This document shows positions 49,516 to 60,344 of a stretch of 64,000 nucleotides of DNA, piece by piece (position 1 is the stretch's first letter; every line of letters starts with the position of its first letter). The stretch spans positions 323,877-387,876 of the forward strand of contig QAOA01005839.1 in NCBI GenBank assembly GCA_003255065.1, in the 5' to 3' direction. Source of the stretch: Cercis canadensis (Eukaryota; Streptophyta; Magnoliopsida; Fabales; Fabaceae). The notes beneath the pieces were generated by a model. That model was not told where the DNA came from, ran no database searches, and worked only from the letters and a program-made list of their open reading frames with translations. Position numbers and translations under genes: made by a program.

Positions 49516-49635
49516 CCTATTGGCCCAGATTTGGATCCAGTCATGTTATTTAACATGACCATCTTATGTTAGTTAAATCTTGACTGTTTATCTCTTTAAA
49601 AAAATCTCAACAGTATAAATGATGCCATGTCACCA

Positions 49636-49854
49636 TTCCTATAAAAAAAAAAAAATTCTCCATTGTTTCTCCTTTCTCTCCTAGTGCATTCGTCTTACTT
49701 GTTCAAAATATTTCTAGTGGCTTTTGCAACCCAATAATCAGAANTTCCTATAAAAAAAAAAAAAAATTCTCCATTGTTTCTCCTTTCTCTCCTAGTGCAT
49801 TTGTCTTACTTGTTCAAAATATTTCTAGTGGCTTTTGCAACCCAATAATCAGAA
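49636..49854. repeat. ~110-bp direct duplication across a single N (assembly join)
   Basis: The block 49636-49743 recurs at 49745-49854 after the N at 49744, differing by one substitution and the length of an A-run. It falls within the left arm of the Mutator-like element, whose right arm has only one copy. This supports an assembly origin. Confidence 0.87.
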
Positions 49855-50258
49855 GCCCAGTTCTATGTGCTATCTTTGTCTGCTCCAAACACGTTTCCAA
49901 GGCCACATTCTCATTGGCACTCAAGGTCTCTCTCCTCTCTCAAGGAACTGATTCGAGCATCTTCTCTCTCTCATCTCTTTTCAATGTTAGCAGCTCTAAA
50001 TTCACTAGCTTCCGGATTCCCTTTCTTTCTTAGTTCTTCTTTTCTCTAATGTTGTGGCTTATTGGGCATTTCCTTGTTCCTTAACCACTAAATAGTTTTC
50101 CTTGGAAAGTCGTTGATGAGTTTTCTCTAACCCAGTATTGGAGTTTGTTTTCTCTATGGTGTGACTTATTTGCTTTAGGATTTTAAGTTGTTCTTTTTCT
50201 ATTTGTGCAGTTTCATCGTTTTTGGGCTTTCTATTGCTTTTACTTGGAAGCTTGTAGG

Positions 50259-50315
50259 ATGGGTGAGAAACAAGAGAATGACACTCTTGTGAAGATCAAG
50301 CCTTTGAGTGAACAG
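50259..50315 (+). pseudogene. Captured first coding exon, gene unknown
   Basis: Inside the Mutator-like element, an ATG begins MGEKQENDTLVKIKPLSEQ and ends exactly at a CAG/GTAC splice donor. It is preceded by a pyrimidine-rich stretch and a TGTGCAG acceptor at about 50210. This arrangement of leader intron, leader exon, start codon and donor is what a piece of a host gene would look like after capture. I do not recognise the gene. No following exon is present before the right arm. Confidence 0.5.
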
Positions 50316-51301
50316 GTACTAGCTGAATGATTGTCATTCTGTACGTAAGTATAATGGACTAGTAAGCCAAAAGAAAAGCTACATAAATGGAAAACTTACC
50401 AAGTCCCCAGAGGAACAACGGAACCAGTGGCCTGTGAATGGCCAGAGATACGAATCGGGAGATGCTCGAATTAATTCCTTAAAAGAGGAGAGAGACCCCG
50501 AGTGCCGATGAGAACATGGCTCTAGAAACGTGTTTGGAGCTAACAAAGAGAGCACATGGAACTGAGCTTTTGATTATTGGGTTGCAATGACTGCATGAGA
50601 TATTTTGAATGAGCAAGACGAATGTGCGAAGTGTAAAAGAAGAAAGGAGGGAGAAATTTTTATTTTTTTTATGGAAATTGTGACATGACATCATTTTTGT
50701 CGTTGAGATCTTTTTAATGAGATGAATGATCAAGATTTAATTAACATGAGATGGTCATGTTAAATAACAATATGACTAGATCCAGATCCCTATTGGCCTT
50801 GCACGTTGATCCCACAAGTTTGAATTGGGTTTGGGCCTAGCCCTCTAGTTGAGTTTAGGCCCAGTCCACTAACCCTTTGTAAACATCCTGAATTATTACC
50901 CCATGAGCCATTGTCTCTCTCCTTTTGATACTATAGTGTGTTTAATATATGGTTATATATTGATATTATTGTTAAGGCTGATTTTACTATACCTGGAGCA
51001 TGGCCTCGGGTATTAATAACTTTACTGAGAAACCAATAGAAACAAGACACGTTGATTGCAATTTTTGACCCAAAGCAAACGACTTGCAGTTGTAAGTTAT
51101 AGCTAATCGTGAAATCACCATTTGGTTTGTTGAAATTAAGAAATAACCCTATAATTATGAAAGGTAAAAGGAAGTCTGGAAATCCTATAAGCATCGAAAC
51201 ACCCAAAACATCTAGAAACCTCTCATGGGTTTTGGAACCTTGTTGAAATAGTGACTAAAGCTCTGCAAGAATGGGATGAATGTTGGTGTGCTTTGGATTT
51301 G

Positions 51302-52876
51302 GAATCAAAGACTTTAATATTGCAATTTTGGATTATAATTTCATCACTATGATTGTTTTAAAAGTTTTTCTTCAATACCGTAGTTTTTTTTTTTTTTTTT
51401 TNTTTTTTTTTAATTTTTAATATTTTTTCTGTTGGGAAAAGAGAAGAGAGGTAGTAGCGGGCCCAACCATTGTCGCAAAATAGGGTATTGTGGCTTTAGT
51501 GTAATGATACCACTTCATATTACGTCTTTTAAGAAGTGACGTCATTTGTCAAATAGCGTCCCTTGTTTGAAGCTGCAAAACGCACAATAGTCATTTCATT
51601 GCTGCACTTTTGCATTGTAGGGCCCACCTAAACTGGCATAATGTTGACAGTGCCTCAATTTGGGGAATTGCAACACTATTGAGTGACATATTTACCCCAA
51701 ATGTGACACTCAATAGTTTTTTCAAAGATTCTATGCTTTTCAAATATTCTCTGCTAACTTTTTCAATTTGAATTGACGAAGACGCATGTTTGGAATCCTT
51801 GTTTTTTCTCTTGAAATGACAAAGGTTGTATGCATGGTCTAAGTCTTGCATGCATGCATCCCACACACAACTGAGCTCTCCCTTCATTTATATTTCTTCT
51901 TCATCATTTTTCTCTCATTTTCCAGCCCTGGACGATTCTCTTTTCTCCAGAGCACCTCTGCACAATTTTTTTTTCCCGTGTCGCAATTTGAGAAATTGCA
52001 ACACTGCAAAAGAAACACAATCACCCAAATTGCGTAACTAAACATAAAATATTATGTTATGATATTTCAGATTTTCACGACTTTTAAAATTGCGTCATGC
52101 TTGTTATGTGACGACATTTCAAATTGCGTCACGACATTTGAAATTACGTGACGACATTTGTCAGAACTCTATAAATATGTCTACAACGCAAGTGAGAAAT
52201 GCCCAGTGGTTAGTAATCTGACTTGCTTGTGAGAAAGAGTTGTAATTTAGAAAGGAAACAATGCGTGTGGAAAAGGATTTAAAACGAGAGAAAAATGATG
52301 AAGATGAGGGGAGAAGAATGATAAATGAAAGGGAGCTCAATTGCGTGTGGGATGAAAGCATGTAGGAGATCATGCATGTAGCCTTGATCATTTCAAGAGA
52401 AAAAGCAAATTCAGAACATGCATTGGTCAATGAAAATTGAAAAAGGACAAAAGTTAGTAGGGAAACTTTGAAAAGCAAAAGAATATTTGCAAAAATTACT
52501 ATTGAGTGCTATATTTTGGGTAAATGCGTTACTTAACAGTGTTGTAATTACCCAAATTGAGGCATTGTCAGTTTTTTGACAGTATGCAGTACAAAATGGA
52601 ATGACACTATTGTGTGTTTTGCGGCTTTAAACAAGTGACGTCATTTGGCAAATGACGTTACTCATTAAAAGGTGCAATATAAAGTGGCGTCATTACATTA
52701 AAGCCGCAATATCCCATCTTGCAACACTGGTGAGGCCTACTGCTACCTTTCTTCTCTTTTTCCAGCAGAAGAAATATTAAAAAAAAAAAAAAACTACCGT
52801 ATTAGAGGAAATACTTTCAAAATAGTCTTAGTGATGAAATTATGATACAAAATTACAATATTGAAATCTTTGATCC
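51302..52876. mobile_element. Foldback / Mutator-like element with ~600-bp inverted arms
   Basis: The arms at about 51302-51930 and 52270-52876 are reverse complements with moderate divergence. Paired landmarks include AATTTCATCACTA, AAGTGACGTCATTTG, GCCTCAATTTGGG and CATCCCACACRCAA. Imperfect 10-bp flanks (TTGGATTTGG at 51294-51303 and TTGAATTTGG at 52877-52886) suggest a target duplication of Mutator size. The short centre carries repeats of GTGACGACATTTSAAATT (about 52095-52160). A poly(T) run with an N (51402) has an A-run counterpart in the right arm. No coding sequence survives. Confidence 0.72.
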
Positions 52877-54019
52877 TTGAATTTGGGTTATAGTTTTTAT
52901 TTTATGGTATTAGTCATATGTTTTTATCACCTAGGCTTGGTGTGTTGTTGGGCATGTAGACCCTGTTTTTGGATTATAATTCTGCAATTTGTTTGGCACT
53001 TAGAATGATAATTTGTCAACTTTTTTTTTAAAAAAAAAGATGCTAAGAGTTCATTTTTCTTTTTCAACTTTTTTTCCCATAGATATGAGAACATAGACAA
53101 ATTTACTAAAAAAATGCTATTTAATAAAAAAAATTACGCAATTATGTTACTTTTGAAACTATTACCAAAATGAGTCACTTTTTTTTGCACAATACACGCT
53201 AAAGCATTTTTATCAAAAAACGCTAAAATATTATAGCGTTTTAAACAATAAACGCTAAAATGTAAAACACGGTTTTTGTAAAATAATAATAATAATAATA
53301 AAAGCTAATTATTTTTTTAAAACGCTGAAACGTGAAAAGAAATTCTGACAAGTTTTTTGGAAACAAAAGAAAACGCGGAAATGAATTCGAGTTTTCCCCT
53401 AAAAAACACAGATTCATTTTTGTGTTTTTTTTTCTTTCCTGAGGTGAGTTAATGGCCAATGATCACTTCCTCTCCGACATTAACTTCACATTTTTCCACT
53501 TACCCACCTTCACCCTTTCTTCTTTCCTCTTGTCTCCCTATCTTTCTATTTCACATTTCACTTTCACCTCCTCCATTTCTCCTCTCAGTCTTTCTACGAA
53601 ATCCCTTTCCCTTTCAGTGTCTCTTTTTCACTTTCAGTGTCTCCTTCTCACTCTCTACTTACAAAAATGGTTTGTCATAAAACAATTTTATTTGGATTAG
53701 TAAATAATTCTCTAATAACTTTACAATCGTACCATATTTTTAATAAAATATGGAATAATGAGGTTAGTAAAATTTTAACTTAATTTTTTAGTGTAAGTTT
53801 GTTAAATTTATTAGTTAAAATGTCTTAGTTATTTATAAATTTTTTGTTCGTAATTATTAAATTAATAAAATTAATTTGTTAGTTTAGATTTTTTATTAGT
53901 GTTTATTAAATTAGTATAATTGATTTATTAGTTTAAATTTTTAATTATTATTGTTAAATTTAAAAAGTAGATTAGTTAGTTTAAATTTGTTATTAGTAAT
54001 GGTTAAATTAACAAAGTAA

Positions 54020-54370
54020 ATGTGTTATTTAGAATTTGTGGTTTAAAGTTTAGGGTTTAAGGTTAAGATTTGTAATTTGGGGTTTAGGGTTTAAAATTTT
54101 ATTTTTGAGTTTAGGGTTTGATATTTAGGGTTTTGATTTTTGGGTTTAGGATTTAAGGTTTATGAGTTGAGAGTTTAGGGGTTTAGGATTTTTTTTTGAG
54201 TTTAAGGTTTAGGGTTTTGATTTTGAGTTTAGAGTTTGGAGTTTAGGGTTTTAATTTTTGGGTTTAGGATTTAGGGTTTATGGTTTAGGATTTATAGTTT
54301 AGGGTTTAGGGTTTGAGGTTTTATTTGAGTTTAGGATTTGGGGTTTTGATTTGGAGTTTGAGGTTTTATG
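54020..54370 (+). repeat. Degenerate telomere-like TTTAGGG repeats
   Basis: About 330 bp consist of GTTTAGGGTTT-like units with many point changes. The plant telomere unit is TTTAGGG. The opposite arm of the surrounding inverted repeat has only about 50 bp at the equivalent place, so this is a local expansion in one arm rather than a telomeric insertion site. Confidence 0.7.
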
Positions 54371-54423
54371 TTAAGTATTGAGACTTGTTTGCTCTCGTAC
54401 TCACAAGATCGGCCCCTCCAGAT

Positions 54424-54830
54424 GAGAGATTGATCCCGTATTTGCAGAGAGCATAGTTTGGTGCAGTTTACTTCGTGAGACCCATACAGTTAGATATCTA
54501 GTACACATCTGCATTGGTAGAACGGTGACGCTCAAAGACACACACGTTCCATATGCATTTTGGAGAGTGTACTGTAACCCTGCAAGATGTAGAGATCTTG
54601 TTAGGGCTACGTGTTGATGATGTTGCGGTTGGTGGGAGAAGCTTCCATCCATTGTGGCACGACGAAGTGGTTCGTCTACTAAGAGTGGTGCTAGTTGATA
54701 ATATTATTGGAAATTCCTAGGTTAAACTTTTTTGGTTGAGGGAAACATTTGGGATCTGTCCACAATATGCAAATGAGCATGTATTAGAGTGTTATACGAG
54801 GGTATACATTCTTTAGTTGATAGGTATGTG
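54424..54830 (+). pseudogene. Plant mobile domain fragment, left arm copy
   Basis: One frame reads ERLIPYLQRA, stop, FGAVYFVRPIQLDI, stop, YTSALVER, stop, then THTFHMHFGECTVTLQDVEI followed by LLGLRVDDVAVGG. This is the hallmark of the PMD / MAIN-like (aminotransferase-like) domain: a THTFH..GE..VTLQDV core followed by LLGL.(V/I)DG. Several stops and the lack of a start show decay. PMDs are known in both host meristem genes and transposons; here the position inside an inverted-repeat arm supports transposon origin. Confidence 0.8.
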
Positions 54831-55013
54831 ACTGATCCCAGATACTATTGGAAACTATGTGCATCTTATATACCATCAGCTCCAGGAGCAGTGGGCTGCA
54901 TTTTAGCGCCACTTGCAGTTAATGTTCTAGTTCTCCAAGAGCTACAGGTACATGATATTCACATAGTTCCCAGTAGTATTTGGGATCAGCTACGTGCCTA
55001 TCAACTGGAGAAT

Positions 55014-55700
55014 GTATGCTCTCCATAACACTCTAATACATGCTTCTCTGTATCCTGTGGATAGATCCCAAATGCATCGCTCAACCAAAAAAGCTGAACT
55101 CGAGAACCTACAATAACATTATCGGCTGACACCATTCATAGTAGATGAACCACATTGTCGTGCCACAATGGATGAAAGCTCCAACCGCAACACCATCAAC
55201 ACGTAGCCTTAACAAGATCTCTACTCTATGTTTTGCAAGGTCACGGTGCACTCTCCAAAAGGCATATGGAACGTGTGTGTCTCTGGGCGCCATCGCTCTA
55301 CCAATGCAGATANCCTGTTGATAGATCCCAAATGCATCGCTCAACCAAGAAAGCTGAACTCGAGAACCTACAATAACATTATCGGCTGGCACCATTCATA
55401 GTAGATGAACCACATTGTCGTGCCACAATGGATGAAAGCTCCAACCGCAACACCATCAACATGTAGCCTTAACAAGATCTCTACTCTATGTTTTGCAAGG
55501 TCACGGTGCACTCTCCAAAAGGCATATGGAACGTGTGTGTCTCTGGGCGCCATCGCTCTACCAATGCAGATATGTACTGGATATCTAACTGCATGGGTCT
55601 CACGAAGTAAACTGCACCAAACTCTGCCATCTGTAAATACGGGATCAATCTCTCATCTGGGAGACCGATCTTGTGAGTACAAAGGCGAATTAGTCTCGGT
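55014..55700 (-). pseudogene. Plant mobile domain fragment, right arm copy
   Basis: This is the mirror image of the left-arm copy on the opposite strand. The VEILLRLRVDGVAVG segment is readable, but a small insertion just before it puts the preceding TVTLQ segment in another frame. The region 55054-55312 is repeated after the N at 55313 by assembly, so the true locus contains only one such copy in this arm. Confidence 0.7.
55054..55572. repeat. 259-bp direct duplication across a single N (assembly join)
   Basis: The block 55054-55312 is followed by the N at 55313 and the same 259 bp at 55314-55572, with only a few substitutions. Equal lengths and the copy boundaries at the N mark overlapping contigs or two alleles. 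Confidence 0.9.
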
Positions 55701-56689
55701 GCCTAACATAAAATCCTAAACTCAAAAATTAAATCCCAGATCACAAATTCTAAATAACACATATACTTTGTCAATTTAACCATTCCTAATAACAAATTTA
55801 AACTAACTAATTTACGTTTTAAATTTAACAATAAAAATTTAAATTAATTATACTAATTTAATAAATATTAATAAAAAATCTAAATTAACAAATTAAATAT
55901 ATCAATTTAATAATTACGAACAAAAGATTTATAAATAACTAAGACAAATTTTTAACTAACAAGTTTACACTAAAAAATTAAAATTTTATTAACCTTATTG
56001 TTTCATATTTTATTAGAAATATGGTACAGTTGTAAAGTTAACAAAGAATTATCTACTAGTTCATGTAAAATTGTTTCATGACGGACCTTTTTGTAAGTAG
56101 AGAGTGAGAAGGAGACAGGAAAAGTGAAAAAGAGACACTGAAAGGGAGAAGGATACTGCGGGTAGAAAGGGGGAGGTGGATGTGAAATGGAGAGATAGAG
56201 AAACCGATATGAGAGGAGAAATGGTGAAGGTGGGTGGGAAATTGTGAAGTTAATGCCGGAGAAGAAGGGACCGTTGACCATTAACTCATCTCGGGAAGGA
56301 AGAAAACACATAAATGTGTTTTCCTATAGAAAACGTGGATTCATTTTCACGTTTTCTTCTATTTCCAAAAAACTTGTCAGGATTTTTTTTACATTTTAGC
56401 ATTTTTAGAAAAGAAAAAAAAAATTAGCGTTTATTGTTTAAAACGCTCCAATATCTTAGCGTTTTTTGAGAAAAAACGTTTTAAAAACGTTTTAGCGTGT
56501 ATTATGTGAAAAAAGTGACTTATTTTGGTAAATAATTTCAAAAGTAACTTAATTATGTAATTTTTTTTTTTATTAAATAGCATTTTTTTTAATAAATTTG
56601 CCAAGAAAATAAGATATAAACCTAGAAGCTCAATCTTTTTGGAGATCTCTAGACCAATAGTATTGTGTGTGTTTGTATGAATTGCTTTT

Positions 56690-57650
56690 ATGTATTGGTG
56701 AGGTGTAACGTAAAATACATTAACCTCCTAAATATTATTTTTACATTTTATATGTGTTACATTAATTATGGTAACATAAAATACACAAATTCATGTATTT
56801 TTTTTTTTATTTTTTTTTAGTGACTTGTATTAAGGCTATGCACATGAAATACATTAAATCTCTAAGTGTTAGGTTTACATTTCAAGTGTTTTGTATTAAT
56901 TGGTTAACATAAAATACAATAATCTCTTAAGAGTTTACTTTTCTCCCATAATGGATTGAATTAATAAGATGTGACATAAAATATACGAAACTCTCAAGTA
57001 TCAATTTTATATTTCAAGTGTCTTGCCTTAATTAAGTATAACTTAAATATGCTAATTGAATTCACTTTTATTTCCTAATAGCTTGAATTGATGATAAAAC
57101 TTGAAATACACTAATCCCCTAGTGTAGTTTTTATTTTTTTCCTCTTATATAATGGCTTGAATTGATGATAAAACTTGAAATATACCTCTCACATTGGCTT
57201 GATACATTTAGGGTAAAAATTCTCCTAGGTATTGGCCCCAGGATACCTTATACCAAATATATTTCTTAATTTACTTATACAACCAAATATATTCAAAACA
57301 AAATAAATTTTACTCCCTTAAATCTTACTCATTTACCCTATACCAAACATACCCTTTGGAGTTTGTTTATTTCATGTTATACCTCATTAATACAAGCCAC
57401 TATATAAAATAAAATAAAAAAATCAAACTTAAGGAATTAGTATATTTCATGTTACACATAATTAATACAAGATACTTGGAATGTTAAATTAACTCTTAAG
57501 AGATTTATTGTGTTACATGTTATATGTTACATCTCATTAACACAATCCGTTAAAGAAATTACACTTAGGAAATTAGTGTACTTGATGCATACATAATTGA
57601 TTAAAAAATACTTAAAATGTAAAATTAACACTTAAAATACTATAATCTGA
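56690..57650. repeat. Inverted array of degenerate ~90-bp repeats
   Basis: From 56690 to about 57180, several head-to-tail units follow the pattern TGTATTAAT..GTAACATRAAATACA..TAATCTC..AAGTGTT..TTTTACATTTCAAGTG. From about 57360 to 57650 the same unit occurs in the opposite orientation. The ~180-bp centre contains TATACCAAA motifs. The whole could fold back on itself. No target duplication or coding sequence was found, so the class is unknown. Confidence 0.55.
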
Positions 57651-59030
57651 TTTCTCTTATTTATAAAATCTTTTGTTCGGTTAGCTATTTTTAAAATTGG
57701 GATTTTTACCATAAAATACTGGTTAATATAGAAAAAGAAAATTGAGATAAGAGTCTTAGTGAACTCTATTCTTTCTTCGTAAATTTATATCTAGTTTATA
57801 GTTTAACATTTTTTATATTTCATTGAAGGGCTACATCCAAATCCCGTTTAATGTGCACATAATTTTTTTGGTACTTTGGTTTTGGGATTATGCAGTCATA
57901 AGTATTTCTTATATAGGGTGATCTAGTTAACAAATATGCACATAATCTAATGTTACCAATGTTAATCAAGTTTGATATATATTATATTAACTTTCATAGT
58001 TATTAAGTTATATAATAAGTACTTGATTATAATTTTTGTATTTAATAGTTATATCTTAGTTAAGAATTTAAGTTCACTATAGTTAATATTGTCATTTACA
58101 ATTTTTATCTCACTAATTATGGTTCAAGGGAGTTTACTGAACCAAAAATGGCTTTAAAACCCATCTAATAACTATACTTAATTTAGGAAACTTGGACAAA
58201 ATTAATAACCCTTATCTCCCATGTCTATACAATTTGGGTGATTTTTACAAAATATCACAAATTTGATGGTTACAATTAAATATATCATTCAATGGAAGTA
58301 TAGGTTTCCAATGCTATAATCACCACCACACATGACATTCCCATGCGGTCCATGTGCTGCCACTTGTTCAGGGTATTGAGACCTGGAATTTTACCAAAGG
58401 TATGGAATGGGGTGCAGTTTGTTAATGGTGTGTTTGATATAGCATCTTTAGTTAGAAAACTAACATAATTATGGCTCTCCCGTGATAGTTTGGATGCTAT
58501 GCTACGTGCTGAAACGCGTTTTTAGAATAACTTGGAATATAACATCCATGTTTTTACCAATTCAACAAAAAGTTAAAATCTTGTCACGGTGGTTCCTTAA
58601 CGCAAGTTTGGATGCTATACCAAATATGTAAGGTAAGGTTCACATTCTCCCCAATTCAACAAAAACTAGAAATATAGTGAAATAACTTGGAACGGGAGTG
58701 TGAAATTCACATTTTCGTGGGCCCTACCATCTCAAATCCACCAAATTTGGTAGACTGATTAGATGTAAAAGTTGGGGACAAAAAGAATTTATTCCAAAAC
58801 AAGAAAAGGAAATTAACTCATTAATTTTGATAAAACAGACATGTCATTAAACTTTCTTTAGCTGCCATCTATACGGCCCGAAGTTTAAGAGAGCCGCAAG
58901 TACAACATGTTATGATTATGGTATTATCTACCGGCACAAATGCCTGTATCTTAACTAGGACCGTCGAATTGTTGACGACAGAAGAACATAAACATATGAT
59001 CCTATACTTGAACTTGGTTCACTCACCGTT
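57651..59030. other. Spacer downstream of the TCP gene, no gene seen
   Basis: AT-rich to about 58,230 and then more balanced. It includes two similar ~90-bp segments near 58480 and 58600 sharing AGTTTGGATGCTAT and CCAATTCAACAAAAA. No coding sequence was recognised. Confidence 0.5.
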
Positions 59031-59591
59031 TCACATCAGTGATTGGATCATAGCAATCTCAGTAGCAGTAAGTCCTATTCCAAAGTCTGACAAATCAAAT
59101 TCTGGGTATGCCAACGCTGGGTCAACCCTTGAAGTTGAAGCCGAAGCCATAGACTTGGTGACAAAATCTGAATTTGGAGGAACACTAACAGTGTAGTCCT
59201 CACTCACAGTGCTAGAGGGTGGTGCTGGTGCAATGGTAGAAACAACAAGAGAGTCCAATGAAGCCGAGGTTTGGGCTCTGCCTTTGCCAGTTGCTGCCAA
59301 AATCGAGGGCTCTGCCTGGCGTAAAAGCCACTCAATGGTCTCGCCATCAGTTTTGTTGCCGAGCTCACGGGTGAGTTGGAAGATACGAGCAGCGCATGCC
59401 ACCGGCAACCGCACACGGCGGTCTCGCCCATTCACCTTGCAGTGGCGGTCCTTGTTGGGTCGAGGACAAGCTGGCTTCGTTTTGGTGGCTTTGACAACGC
59501 TACTAGTCTCAGAAATGAGCTGTGGTTGGTTGGTTGAAGAGGTTGGGATTGAGAGAGCCTTCTCTAGATTAATTTTCTCTGAATCCTCCAT
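59031..59591 (-). CDS. Class I TCP transcription factor, TCP16-like
   Basis: Intronless 186-residue DNA-binding protein of the plant TCP family. The TCP domain spans about residues 46-104: basic part [18 protein letters not shown], helix [16 protein letters not shown], loop, helix [13 protein letters not shown], then SILAATGKG. The short basic region and the [16 protein letters not shown] helices place it in class I (PCF). Numbering from the KDRH lysine, position 11 is Asp where most class I members have Gly; Arabidopsis TCP16 has the same change. The conserved Cys20 is present. Outside the domain the protein is Ser/Thr-rich and ends in a small acidic segment ([12 protein letters not shown]). 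The length is short for class I but similar to TCP11/TCP16. The frame is open throughout. Orthology to TCP16 is a suggestion from the domain only. Confidence 0.93.
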   Translation of the reverse strand: MEDSEKINLEKALSIPTSSTNQPQLISETSSVVKATKTKPACPRPNKDRHCKVNGRDRRVRLPVACAARIFQLTRELGNKTDGETIEWLLRQAEPSILAATGKGRAQTSASLDSLVVSTIAPAPPSSTVSEDYTVSVPPNSDFVTKSMASASTSRVDPALAYPEFDLSDFGIGLTATEIAMIQSLM

Positions 59592-59630
59592 GTTTCAGCA
59601 ATGGTGCTTTTCCAATGAAACAATATAAGG

Positions 59631-59639
59631 TTTTTTATA
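59631..59639 (-). promoter_or_regulatory. TATA box of the TCP gene
   Basis: On the minus strand TATAAAAAA lies 40 bp before the ATG. This would imply a very short leader of about 10-20 nt, or a start site further upstream that uses another element. Position and sequence only. Confidence 0.45.
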
Positions 59640-60344
59640 GTCTCCTTTGGCAAGTGGTGATTAATATACAACTCATCATGGAGTGGATAGCTTTCATTTG
59701 GATGTCTTTCCATAAAGTTCAAGTGAGAATCTGGGTTTGAATAACTTTTACCTCTAATCTCTGGTACGATGAATGAATAGAGTAAACTCATTAATGCTTG
59801 TTCTGCAACCATCATGATGAAGTATGGCTGGGAGGATCTGTCACCGTTGATTTGAAATTGAAATAGCTAGTGATTTATCAACGCTTGAATGATCCAAATT
59901 CAAGGGTATTAAAAGGGAAGAGATGGTGCAGTTTTAGGAAGGTAGGTGATATTAACTTTGTTACAAAAATGGAGACTTAGATGGAGAGAAGGCATAATGT
60001 ATGAGTTGTGTTTTGCAAGCAGGTTGCAGTCAGAGTCAATGCTCACGCTCGAGTTCATGGCATTTATGTTCTCAACTCAAGCTTCTTTGTCGTGGCCTCT
60101 ACATGGCATGTAAAAACCTAATACGTTTTAAGGACCGTGGACCCCATCATTAAAAGCCTACATTGAATTATACATTACAATATGATATAATTGTATATTG
60201 TATTATACAATTTGGCATAACTAATTATAGACGGCGAAATTAACACTTAATTTTGGTAACCGTAGAGTCGCCTAATTTGTGTCAAGCATTTAAATAATTG
60301 ATAAATTTTGAATTTAACTAAGTCAAGGTTACACAACTAAAAAA

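Larger units (their letters stand above)
49526..50788. mobile_element. Mutator-like element with long terminal inverted repeats and a captured exon (Pack-MULE candidate)
   Basis: The left arm (about 49526-49965) and the right arm (about 50460-50788) are reverse complements for over 300 bp. Matched blocks include TTATTTAACATGACCATC, CAACCCAATAATCA, CTCCAAACACGTTTC and GGTCTCTCTCCTCT. The 10-bp direct repeat CCTATTGGCC flanks both ends (49516-49525 and 50789-50798), close to the 9-bp target duplications of Mutator elements; two extra bases on the left leave the exact end open. The ~500-bp centre is not repetitive and contains a gene-like leader, an acceptor and a short ATG exon. No transposase is present. 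An assembly duplication around the N at 49744 inflates the left arm by about 110 bp. Confidence 0.78.
53096..56602. mobile_element. Large inverted-repeat element carrying plant mobile domain (PMD) sequence
   Basis: Arms of 1.3-1.7 kb (about 53096-54807 and 55014-56602) are reverse complements, leaving a loop of about 205 bp. The termini read GACAAATTTACTAAAAAAATGC on the left and TGGCAAATTTATTAAAAAAAAATG on the right, in reverse complement. The flanks GAGAACATA (53087-53095) and AAGAAAATA (56603-56611) match at 7 of 9, compatible with an old Mutator-type 9-bp target duplication. Each arm contains remains of a plant mobile domain, and A-rich/T-rich CGCT repeats lie near the ends. The N at 55313 duplicates 259 bp of the right arm artificially. 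No transposase was found. Confidence 0.75.

Noticed and set aside
53452..53700. Ser/Leu/Phe-rich frames in the left arm of the 3.5-kb element, with a mirror frame at 56003-56311
   Set aside because: The CT-rich composition of the arm gives low-complexity frames; both copies are non-homologous to known proteins.
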